Assembly: GCA_002344355.1 (NCBI GenBank)
Contig: DDTN01000014.1
Location: 124,001-188,000, forward strand
Direction: 5' to 3'
Source of the DNA: Proteobacteria bacterium UBA2363
GTDB lineage: Bacteria; Pseudomonadota; Gammaproteobacteria; Xanthomonadales; UBA2363
DNA: 64,000 nucleotides
Within the stretch, counting starts at the first letter, position 1. The number at the start of each line of letters is the position of its first letter. Shown one piece after another: positions 46,064 through 53,652 of this stretch. The notes beneath the pieces are model-generated. The model did not search any database and was not told the origin of the DNA. It worked only from the letters and a program-made list of their open reading frames with translations. The translations under genes were made by a program, and so were the position numbers.

Positions 46064-46103
46064 GGCTGGACCGGTCAACGCCGCCAGGGACCGGACTGCG
46101 CCA

Positions 46104-46670
46104 TCAGCCGGCGTCCTGGTCGAGGTCCGCCTTCAGGTGGGCGCGCGCGAAGCGCCAGTCGCGGTCGACGGTGCGCCGCGACACGCCCAGGGCGGCGGCG
46201 GCCTGCTCCAGGGTCAGGCCGGCGAAGTACACCAGTTCCACGACCCGGGCGGCGCGCGGGTCGGCTTCGTCCAGGCGGCGCAGGCTGGCGTCCAGGGCCA
46301 GGGCGTGTTCGGCGCTGTCGACCGCGACCTTGACGTCGATGCCGGTCAGGGTGACCCGTTGCCAGTCGCCGCCGGCGCGCAGGCGCAGGCGGTCGCGGGC
46401 GCGGTCGGCGAGCAGGTGGCGCATCGCCCGTGCCGCGTAGGTGAAGAACTGCGCGGGATGGCCGAAACGCGGGCCGTCGGTACCATTCATGCGCAGGTAC
46501 AGCTCGTGGACCAGGGCGGTGGTGTCCAGGGTGCCGCGCGGGCCGGCCGCCAGGCGGCGGCCGGCCATCGCCTTCAGGCGATCGTAGACCGCGGTGAACA
46601 GCGCATCCGGGCCGGCCCCGTCCAGGGCGTCGGCCGCATCATCCGGTCCAGACGGCAGCGTTCCGGTCAT
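46104..46670 (-). CDS. ECF sigma factor, kinase-partnered type (module 2)
   Basis: This 188-residue sigma factor is of the same group as the one at 39578. Region 2.2 reads GTLDTTALVHELYLRMNG with Thr51 at the position of the usual acidic residue, and region 2 continues PAQFFTYAARAMRHLLADRARDRLR. The region 4 helix-turn-helix is YFAGLTLEQAAAALGVSRRTVDRDWRFARAHL. The N-terminus carries a short acidic Ala/Asp-rich extension. The ATG at 46670 is preferred to an earlier in-frame codon. Its kinase lies directly downstream and no anti-sigma factor is adjacent. Of the three sigma factors it is the most divergent. Confidence 0.88.
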   Translation of the reverse strand: MTGTLPSGPDDAADALDGAGPDALFTAVYDRLKAMAGRRLAAGPRGTLDTTALVHELYLRMNGTDGPRFGHPAQFFTYAARAMRHLLADRARDRLRLRAGGDWQRVTLTGIDVKVAVDSAEHALALDASLRRLDEADPRAARVVELVYFAGLTLEQAAAALGVSRRTVDRDWRFARAHLKADLDQDAG

Positions 46671-46791
46671 GTCCACCCCCGGCCGCCAGTCTAGCGCCGG
46701 TCGCATACCCGCCGCGCCAGCGGCCTCTGCGCCCCGCCCCGCAAGGCCTGGCGGGCCTGCGCGGGCCGGTCCGGCGCTCTACCATGCCGCC

Positions 46792-49035
46792 ATGACCGGC
46801 CCGCACCGCCCCTACGACAAGGCCGCCGGCGGCCTGGACGCGCTGCGCAGTTCGCTGAAGGCGCTGCGCGAGCAGGGCATCGTCGGCAAAGGCGCGCGCA
46901 CCCTGGCGCGGGTCAACCAGCCCGAGGGCTTCGACTGCCCGGGCTGCGCCTGGCCGGACCGCAATCCGCACTCCAGCTTCGAGTTCTGCGAGAACGGGGT
47001 GAAGGCGGTCGCCGCCGAGGCCACCGCGCGCCGTGCCGACCCGGAGTTCTTCGCCCGGCACCCGCTGGCCGAGCTGGCCGGCTGGGACGATTTTTCCCTG
47101 GAGGCGGCCGGCCGGCTGACCCACCCGATGGCCTGGGACGCGGCCAGCGACCGCTACCTGCCGGTGTCCTGGCAACAGGCCTTCGAGACCATTGGCGGCG
47201 TCCTGCGCGGCCTCGACCACCCCGACCAGGCCGCCTTCTACACCTCCGGGCGCACCTCCAACGAGGCCGCCTTCCTGTACCAGCTTTTCGTGCGCGAGTT
47301 CGGCACCAACAACCTGCCGGACTGCTCGAACATGTGCCACGAGCCGACCAGCCTGGCCCTGCCCGAGGTGATCGGGGTCGGCAAGGGCACGGTGACCCTG
47401 GCCGACTTCGAGCGCGCCGGGGCGATCTTCATCTTCGGCCAGAACCCCGGCAGCAACCATCCGCGCATGCTCGGCGAGCTGCGCCAGGCGGCGCGCCGCG
47501 GCTGCCGCATCGTCGTGTTCAATCCCCTGCGCGAGCGCGGCCTGGAACGCTTCGCCGACCCCAAGCACCCGGTCGAGCTGGTCACCGGCCACGGCACCCG
47601 GCTGGCCTCGCACTACTACACGGTGCGGATCGGCGGCGACCTCGCCGCGATCACCGGCCTGGCGCGCGCGGTGCTCGCGGCCGGCGCCATCGACCAGGCC
47701 TTCATCGCCGCGCACTGCGCGGGCTTCGAGGCGTTCCGCGACGCCGTGCTGGCGACGCCCTGGGCGGCGATCGAGGCCGGCAGCGGGCTGACCCGCGCGC
47801 AGCTCGAGGAGGCCGCCGGCGTCTACATCGACAGCCCGGCGACGATCGCCTGCTGGGGCATGGGCCTGACCCAGCACCCGCGGGCGGTGGCGACCATCCA
47901 GACGCTGGCCGCGCTGCTGCTGCTGCGCGGCAACATCGGCCGGCCCGGGGCCGGGGCATGTCCGGTACGCGGCCACTCCAACGTCCAGGGCGACCGCACC
48001 ATGGGCATCTGGGAGCGGCCGCCGCCGGCCTTCCTGGACCGGCTGGGCGCCGAGTTCGGCTTCGAGCCGCCGCGCGCGCCCGGCCTGGACACGGTCGGCG
48101 CCATCGAGGCCATGCACGCCGGCCGGGTCCGGGCCTTCATCGCGATGGGCGGCAACTTCGCCGCCGCCACGCCGGACAGCGAATTCACCCACGCGGCGCT
48201 GCGCCGCTGCGCGCTGACCGTGCATGTCGCCACCCGCCTGAACCGCTCGCACCTGGTGCACGGCCAGGCGGCCCTGCTGCTGCCCTGCCTGGGCCGCACC
48301 GAGCTGGACCAGGTCGAAGGCCGCCGCCAGGCGGTCAGCGTCGAGGACTCGATGAGCATGGTCCACCTGTCCTCGGGCATGAACGCGCCGGCCTCGCCGC
48401 ACCTGCTGTCGGAACCGGCGATCGTCGCCGGCATCGCGCGCGCGACCCTGCCCGGCAGCGCCACGCCCTGGCAGGCGCTGGCCGCCGACTACGACGCCCT
48501 GCGCGAACGCATCGCCCGGGTGGTCGAGGGCTTCGAGGATTTCAACGCGCGGGTGCGGGTGCCGGGCGGCTTCCACCTGCGCAACCCGGCGCGCGAGCGC
48601 GAGTGGCGCACGCCGGGCGGCCGCGCCCGCTTCATCCACCACGCCCTGCAGGGCGAGGGCGCCGCGGCCGGCGGCGACCTGCTGACCCTGACCACGGTGC
48701 GCAGCCACGACCAGTACAACACCACGGTGTACGGCTTCGACGACCGCTACCGCGGCATCCACGGCGAGCGCCGGGTGCTGTTCATCGGCGGCGCCGACCT
48801 GGCGCGCCTGGGCCTGGCGGCCGGGCAGCGCGTCGACATCGTCTCGGTGTGGCACGACGGCGAGCGGCGGGTGAGCGGTTTCCGCCTGGTCGAGTACGCC
48901 ATCCCCGAAGGTTGCGTCGCCGCCTACTATCCGGAGACCAATCCGCTGGTGCCGCTGTCGCACCACGCGCAGGGCGCACGGACGCCGGCAAGCAAGGCGA
49001 TCCCGGTGCGCCTGGAGGCGCGGCCGGCGTCATGA
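46792..49035 (+). CDS. FdhF/YdeP-family molybdopterin oxidoreductase
   Basis: This 747-residue formate-dehydrogenase-like alpha subunit has a Cys set near the N-terminus (Cys49 and Cys52 in FDCPGCAWPD, Cys66 in FEFCENG) that fits an Fe-S site. The molybdopterin domain contains FYTSGRTSNEAAFLYQLFVREFGTNNLPDCSNMCHEPTS, QNPGSNHPRMLGEL, RGHSNVQGDRTMGIWERPP and a C-terminal TTVRSHDQYNTTVYG dinucleotide-binding domain. No selenocysteine is used. E. coli YdeP, of the same family, is linked to acid resistance; the true substrate of the family is unclear. The ATG at 46792 follows a closely placed upstream ATG that is out of frame. The gene overlaps fdhD by four bases. Confidence 0.88.
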   Translation: MTGPHRPYDKAAGGLDALRSSLKALREQGIVGKGARTLARVNQPEGFDCPGCAWPDRNPHSSFEFCENGVKAVAAEATARRADPEFFARHPLAELAGWDDFSLEAAGRLTHPMAWDAASDRYLPVSWQQAFETIGGVLRGLDHPDQAAFYTSGRTSNEAAFLYQLFVREFGTNNLPDCSNMCHEPTSLALPEVIGVGKGTVTLADFERAGAIFIFGQNPGSNHPRMLGELRQAARRGCRIVVFNPLRERGLERFADPKHPVELVTGHGTRLASHYYTVRIGGDLAAITGLARAVLAAGAIDQAFIAAHCAGFEAFRDAVLATPWAAIEAGSGLTRAQLEEAAGVYIDSPATIACWGMGLTQHPRAVATIQTLAALLLLRGNIGRPGAGACPVRGHSNVQGDRTMGIWERPPPAFLDRLGAEFGFEPPRAPGLDTVGAIEAMHAGRVRAFIAMGGNFAAATPDSEFTHAALRRCALTVHVATRLNRSHLVHGQAALLLPCLGRTELDQVEGRRQAVSVEDSMSMVHLSSGMNAPASPHLLSEPAIVAGIARATLPGSATPWQALAADYDALRERIARVVEGFEDFNARVRVPGGFHLRNPAREREWRTPGGRARFIHHALQGEGAAAGGDLLTLTTVRSHDQYNTTVYGFDDRYRGIHGERRVLFIGGADLARLGLAAGQRVDIVSVWHDGERRVSGFRLVEYAIPEGCVAAYYPETNPLVPLSHHAQGARTPASKAIPVRLEARPAS

Positions 49036-49853
49036 GCGAAGCGGCCGTGCCGCCCGCGCTGGACCGGCTGCCGGGCGAACGCCACGAGGCCGGGCGCCGC
49101 AGTGCGGTGCTGGACGAGGTCGCCGTCGAGGTGCCGGTGGTGCTGGTCTACAACGGCCACGACCATGCCGTGCTGATGGCCAGCCCGGGCGACCTGGCCG
49201 ACTTCGCGCTCGGTCATTCGCTGGCCGAGGGCATCGTCGCGCATGCCGGCGAACTGGACCTGGTCGATGTCCGCGCCAGCGCCTCCGGCATCGCCGTGCA
49301 GATGGCGATCCCGCCGGCGCGCTTCCGGGCCCTGGCCGGCCGCACCCGCGCGCTGACCGCGCCGGTCGGCTGCGGCCTGTGCGGGGCCGCCTCGCTGGCC
49401 GCGGCGATCCGGCCGACGCCGGTCGTGCCGCCCGGCCCGGTGCCGGCCGCCGCCGAGGTCGCGGCCGCATTCGCCGCCCTGCCGCCCCTGCAGGTGCTCA
49501 ACGCCCGCTGCGGCGGCCTGCATGCCGCCGCCGTCGTCCATGCCGGCGGCCTGCTGGTGCGCGAGGACGTCGGCCGCCACAACGCCCTGGACAAGGTGAT
49601 CGGCGCCCGGGCGCGCGCCGACCTGGGGGGCGGCTTCGCCCTGGTCACCTCGCGCGCCTCGCACGAGCTGGTCCACAAGGCCGCCAGCGCCGGCCTGTCG
49701 GCGCTGGCGGCGATCTCGGCACCGACCACCCTGGCGGTCCATCTGGCCAGGGAGGCCGGACTGGCGCTGTTCGCCTTCGCCCGCGGCGGCGCGGTCACCG
49801 TGTACAGCACGGGCGGGGGTGCCGGCGCGGCGGATCCGGCAGGCGCGGCCTGA
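49032..49853 (+). CDS. fdhD: FdhD sulfurtransferase for molybdenum cofactor
   Basis: This 273-residue protein transfers sulfur from a cysteine desulfurase to the molybdenum cofactor of formate dehydrogenases. The essential Cys pair is visible as Cys114 and Cys117 in VGCGLCGAAS, followed by RCGGLHAAAVVHAGGLLVREDVGRHNALDKVIG and the conserved TSRASHELVHKAASAG. Length and motifs are normal. The start overlaps the stop of the YdeP-like gene, making a two-gene unit in which the cofactor-maturing enzyme is produced with its probable client. Confidence 0.95.
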   Translation: MSEAAVPPALDRLPGERHEAGRRSAVLDEVAVEVPVVLVYNGHDHAVLMASPGDLADFALGHSLAEGIVAHAGELDLVDVRASASGIAVQMAIPPARFRALAGRTRALTAPVGCGLCGAASLAAAIRPTPVVPPGPVPAAAEVAAAFAALPPLQVLNARCGGLHAAAVVHAGGLLVREDVGRHNALDKVIGARARADLGGGFALVTSRASHELVHKAASAGLSALAAISAPTTLAVHLAREAGLALFAFARGGAVTVYSTGGGAGAADPAGAA

Positions 49854-49943
49854 GCCGCCGCCGGCGCCTGCCCGAAATCCGCCACCTGCCGCCCGCGGCC
49901 TGCCCGGGCGGACCGCCAGGCTGCCGCTCCCGACCCTCACCGG

Positions 49944-50846
49944 ATGACCCTGATGGCCCGACTGCCCGCCCTTGCCTCCCTGGCCCTCGCGACGCTCGCC
50001 CTCGTCCCCGGGATCGCCTCGGCCGCCCCGCCGGTGGCGCCCGCGCCGGACGCGGTGGACTGCGGTCCCTGTGCGGCCTGGAACGCGCCGCAGGCGCCGT
50101 TCCGGATCCACGGCGACACCTGGTACGTCGGCCCGCGCGGCCTGAGCGTGCTGCTGATCGACACCGGCGCCGGCCTGGTCCTGCTCGACGGCGCCCTGCC
50201 GCAGTCGGCGCCGCAGGTGCTGGACAACCTGCGCGCCCTGGGCTTCGATCCCGCGCAGGTGCGCTGGATCGTCAATTCCCACGCCCACTTCGACCACGCC
50301 GGCGGGATCGCCGCGCTGGCCGCGGCGACCGGCGCGCGGGTCGCGGCCAGCCCGGCCGGCGCCCGCGCCCTGGCGCTGGGCGATGCCGTGCCCGGCGACC
50401 CGCAGGCGGACCCGGCCGGCAGCATGCGCTTCCCGGCGGTCGCGGCCGTGCACGGGGTCGGCGACGGCGAGTCGATCCGGCTCGGGCGGTTGCGCCTGAC
50501 CGCCCACCACACGCCCGGGCACACGCCCGGCGGCACCACCTGGAGCTGGCGCAGCTGCGAGGGCGCGACCTGCCTGGACATCGTCTACGCCGACAGCCTG
50601 ACCGCGGTCTCGGCGCCGGATTTCCGGTTCGGTGCCGACCGGACCGCGCTGGCGGCGTTCCGCGCCAGCATCGACAAGGTCGCCGGACTGCCCTGCGACG
50701 TGCTGGTCACCGCGCATCCGGAGGTCGCCGACCTGTTCGACCGTCACGCGCGTGGCGAGCTGGCCGATCCGGCGGCGTGCCGGCGCCTGGGCGAGCGATC
50801 GGGCAGGGCGCTCGAGGCGCGGCTGCAGCGCGAGGCGGCCGACTGA
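49944..50846 (+). CDS. subclass B3 metallo-beta-lactamase
   Basis: This 300-residue periplasmic zinc hydrolase has a signal peptide ending about residue 27 (GIASAA). The B3 signature is complete: His113, His115, Asp117 and His118 in NSHAHFDHAGG; His193 in HHTPGHTPGGTTWSW; and His258 in VTAHPEVADLFDR. Subclass B3 enzymes hydrolyse penicillins, cephalosporins and carbapenems. Chromosomal relatives are frequent in xanthomonads and environmental proteobacteria. Four Cys residues (40, 43, 205, 210) could form disulfides. It starts 90 bases after fdhD with no mobile element nearby, so it is probably a resident gene. Activity on beta-lactams is inferred, not shown. Confidence 0.88.
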   Translation: MTLMARLPALASLALATLALVPGIASAAPPVAPAPDAVDCGPCAAWNAPQAPFRIHGDTWYVGPRGLSVLLIDTGAGLVLLDGALPQSAPQVLDNLRALGFDPAQVRWIVNSHAHFDHAGGIAALAAATGARVAASPAGARALALGDAVPGDPQADPAGSMRFPAVAAVHGVGDGESIRLGRLRLTAHHTPGHTPGGTTWSWRSCEGATCLDIVYADSLTAVSAPDFRFGADRTALAAFRASIDKVAGLPCDVLVTAHPEVADLFDRHARGELADPAACRRLGERSGRALEARLQREAAD

Positions 50847-50947
50847 CCCGGCTGCCCGCGGTTCCCGGGCGAGGGACGTGCGATGCAGCGTGACAGCGGC
50901 CTGCCGGCCCGGCACGCTGGCAGGCCCCGTTGCCAGGGAACCGCGCC

Positions 50948-52309
50948 ATGATCGCCGTCCGCCCCGTCGTCCCGCTTGCCCTCCTGCTCTCCTGCGGTGT
51001 CGCCGCCGCCGAGCTCACCGTGTTCCGCGGCGTCGACGTGCTGCCGATGGATCGCGACACCGTGCTGCGCGACCACACCGTGGTGGTGCGCGGTGAGGTC
51101 ATCGAGGCGGTCGGACCGCGCCGGCGGGTCGAGGTGCCCGAGGGCGCGCGCGTGGTCGAGGGCCGCGGCCTGTGGCTGATGCCCGGCCTCGCCGAGGCGC
51201 ACGGCCACCTGCAGCCGCTCGACCATCCCGACCTGCAGCCGACCCTCGACCTGTTCCTGGCCCATGGCGTCACCACCGTGCGTGGCCTGCTCGGCGAGAC
51301 CGGGCAGCTGGTGCTGCGCCAGCAGCTGCAGGACGGCGAGCGCGACGGCCCGCGCGTGGTGCTGGCCGGGCCGTCGCTCAACGGCAACAGCGTCACCGAC
51401 CCGGAACAGGCCGCCGCGTTGGTCGGGGAGATCCACCAGGCCGGCTTCGACCTGCTCAAGATCCACCCCGGCCTGGACATCCCGCGCTTCGATGCGGTGA
51501 TGGCCGCGGCGCGCGCGCACGGCATGCCGGTGGTCGGCCACGTGCCCGAGGCGGTCGGGCTGATGCACGCGCTGGACCGCCGCATGGCCGGCATCGAGCA
51601 CATGGACGACTACGTGCGCGCCCTGGTCCCGGACGACCACCGGGCGCGCACCGCCAGTCCCGGTTTCTTCGGACTGCTGGCCGTCGAGGCCGCCGATCCG
51701 GACCGGATTCCGGTGCTGGTGGAAGCCACCCGTGCCGCCGGCACGGCGATCTCGCCGACCGAGACCCTGATGCGCTGGATGCTGGGCGGCGAGGACGTCG
51801 ATGACCTGCTGGCGCGGCCGGAGATGGTCTACGTGCCCGGTGAAGTGCAGGCGCGCTGGCGCAGCCAGCGCGGCCAGATCCAGTCCGGGCCGGGCTTCAG
51901 CCGCGCGCGCGCCGACCGCTTCCTGGACCTGCGCCGGCAGCTGCTGAAGGCCCTGCACGACGGCGGCGTGCCGATCGTGCTGGGTTCGGACGCCCCGCAG
52001 TGGTTCAACGTGCCCGGCGTCTCGGCCCACCGCGAACTGGCGCTGATGGTCGAGGCGGGCCTGACGCCCTGGCAGGCCCTGCGCACCGGCACGGTCGCGG
52101 CGGCGGCGCACCTGGGTGCTGCCGGCGAGCGCGGCGCGGTGGCCGCCGGGCAGGCCGCCGACCTGGTCCTGCTCGATGCCGACCCGCGCCGGCGGATCGG
52201 CCGGGTCGACCACATCCGGGGCGTGATGGTGGCCGGCCGCTGGCACGACCGCGCCGACCTCGACGCCCGTCTGGCGGCCCTGCGCGCGCGGGCCGCGGCG
52301 CTGCCCTGA
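50948..52309 (+). CDS. secreted amidohydrolase-family protein
   Basis: The protein has 453 residues. A short signal peptide (residues 1-20, ending LLSCGVAAA, possibly a lipobox) is followed by a two-part amidohydrolase fold. Metal-site residues are all visible: His85 and His87 (EAHGHLQPL), Lys171 (LLKIHPGL, probably carboxylated), His198 (VVGHVPE), His218 (GIEHMDDY) and Asp348 (VLGSDAP). A C-terminal GQAADLVLLDADPRRRIG closes the composite sandwich. Members include prolidase-like and imidazolonepropionase-like hydrolases, and the substrate cannot be told from sequence. Its stop overlaps the next start by one base. Confidence 0.85.
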   Translation: MIAVRPVVPLALLLSCGVAAAELTVFRGVDVLPMDRDTVLRDHTVVVRGEVIEAVGPRRRVEVPEGARVVEGRGLWLMPGLAEAHGHLQPLDHPDLQPTLDLFLAHGVTTVRGLLGETGQLVLRQQLQDGERDGPRVVLAGPSLNGNSVTDPEQAAALVGEIHQAGFDLLKIHPGLDIPRFDAVMAAARAHGMPVVGHVPEAVGLMHALDRRMAGIEHMDDYVRALVPDDHRARTASPGFFGLLAVEAADPDRIPVLVEATRAAGTAISPTETLMRWMLGGEDVDDLLARPEMVYVPGEVQARWRSQRGQIQSGPGFSRARADRFLDLRRQLLKALHDGGVPIVLGSDAPQWFNVPGVSAHRELALMVEAGLTPWQALRTGTVAAAAHLGAAGERGAVAAGQAADLVLLDADPRRRIGRVDHIRGVMVAGRWHDRADLDARLAALRARAAALP

Positions 52310-52995
52310 TGTGCGGGCGCTACAGCCGGGCGGTCGGCTGGGACCAGGTCCGGGCGTTCTCGCAGCCGCTGGCGATCGCCGCGCCCGGGGACGATCCGGA
52401 GCCGGCCTGGAACATCGCCCCCACGCAGTCGTCCTGGGTCCTGGTCGCCGGCCCGGGCGGCAGCGGCGCCGTCGCCCGGCAGATGCGCTGGGGCCTGGTG
52501 CCGGCCTGGGCGAAGACGATCGGCACCGGCTACAGCACCATCAACGCGCGCGTCGAGAGCGCCGCGGTCAAGCCCGCGTATCGCGGACCGTGGCGCCACC
52601 GGCGTTGCCTGGTGCCGGCCTCGGGCTGGTACGAGTGGCCGCGGCCGAAGCAACCGGTCCATATCCATCCGGCCGAGGGGCCGGTGGCGCTGTTCGCCGG
52701 CCTGTGGGACCACTGGCCGGGCACCCCGGACCAGCCCGGCCTGGACAGCTTCAGCATCGTCACCACCGAGGCGAGCGGCGCTCTGCGCGCCGTGCACGAC
52801 CGGATGCCTTTGCTTCTGTCGCCCCCGGTGCTGGCCGACTGGCTGCATGCCGACGGCGAGGCGGCGGCCGCCATCGCCGCCGCCGCGCAGCCGCCGGCGC
52901 TGGCCTGGCATGCGGTGGCCCCGGCGGTCGGCAATGTCCGCGCCCAGGGGGCGGGCCTGGTCGCGCCCGTGCCCGACGACCCGATCAAGGCTTGA
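52309..52995 (+). CDS. yedK: HMCES/YedK DNA-protein crosslink (SRAP) protein
   Basis: This 228-residue SOS-response-associated peptidase protein covalently traps abasic sites in single-stranded DNA. The catalytic Cys2 is exposed after Met removal (MCGRYS). Asn79 and Arg81 lie in STINARVES, Glu109 in ASGWYEW, and His163 in AVHDRMPLLL. These are the residues that form and stabilise the thiazolidine linkage in YedK/HMCES. Length is standard. The start codon shares one base with the stop of the amidohydrolase gene (TGATG), so translation is probably coupled although the functions seem unrelated. Confidence 0.93.
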   Translation: MCGRYSRAVGWDQVRAFSQPLAIAAPGDDPEPAWNIAPTQSSWVLVAGPGGSGAVARQMRWGLVPAWAKTIGTGYSTINARVESAAVKPAYRGPWRHRRCLVPASGWYEWPRPKQPVHIHPAEGPVALFAGLWDHWPGTPDQPGLDSFSIVTTEASGALRAVHDRMPLLLSPPVLADWLHADGEAAAAIAAAAQPPALAWHAVAPAVGNVRAQGAGLVAPVPDDPIKA

Positions 52996-53097
52996 GCTCG
53001 GTTCGCGCAGGTCGCCCGCGCGCAGGGCCGCGACGCGGTTTATCCGCTGCCGCCAGCCGGGCTAGACTTCCGGCGGCCGAAAAGGTGAAAACGGGCG

Positions 53098-53652
53098 ATG
53101 GCTGACACCGGCAACCTGACCGTGCTGATGCGTGCCTGGCAGGCCGGCGACGGCCAGGCACGCGAGCGCCTGAACGCCGCGGTGTACCAGGAGCTGCGCG
53201 TCATGGCGCGGCGGCGCCTGGCCGGCGAGCGCGGCGGCCACACCCTGCAACCGACCGCCCTGGTCCACGAGGCCTGGCTGCGCATGGCCGACGGCGACGC
53301 CGACTGGCGCGACCGCGCGCATTTCTTCGCGACCGCCGCCCTGCACATGCGCTCGGTGCTGGTCGACCACGCGCGCGCGCGCCTGGCCGACAAGCGCGGC
53401 GGTGGCGCCCTGCGCGTGACCCTGGATGACGGCCTGGCAGCCAGCGACGCCGATGCCGACTTCCTGGCCCTGGACCAGGCGCTGGCCGAGCTGGAATCCG
53501 AGGACGCGCGTACCGCCAAGGTGATCGAGCTGACCTATTTCGCGGGCCTCAAGCGCGACGAGATCGCGCACGTGCTCGAGGTGTCGGTGCCCACGGTCGA
53601 CCGCGCCCTGCGCTTCGGCCGCGCCTGGCTGCGCCAGGCGCTGGCGGCGTGA
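53098..53652 (+). CDS. ECF sigma factor, kinase-partnered type (module 3)
   Basis: This 184-residue sigma factor is of the same group as those at 39578 and 46104. Region 2 reads LMRAWQAGDGQARERLNAAVYQELR and then HTLQPTALVHEAWLRMAD, with Thr53 in the place of the acidic residue of canonical ECF factors. Region 4 is YFAGLKRDEIAHVLEVSVPTVDRALRFGRAWL. The stop overlaps the kinase start by four bases, the tightest coupling of the three modules. No anti-sigma gene is present. The ABC efflux genes downstream are candidate targets. Confidence 0.9.
   Translation: MADTGNLTVLMRAWQAGDGQARERLNAAVYQELRVMARRRLAGERGGHTLQPTALVHEAWLRMADGDADWRDRAHFFATAALHMRSVLVDHARARLADKRGGGALRVTLDDGLAASDADADFLALDQALAELESEDARTAKVIELTYFAGLKRDEIAHVLEVSVPTVDRALRFGRAWLRQALAA

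Noticed and set aside
49944..50846. B3 beta-lactamase as part of a mobile resistance cassette
   Set aside because: No integron site, transposase or terminal repeat is nearby, and base composition resembles that of its neighbours.
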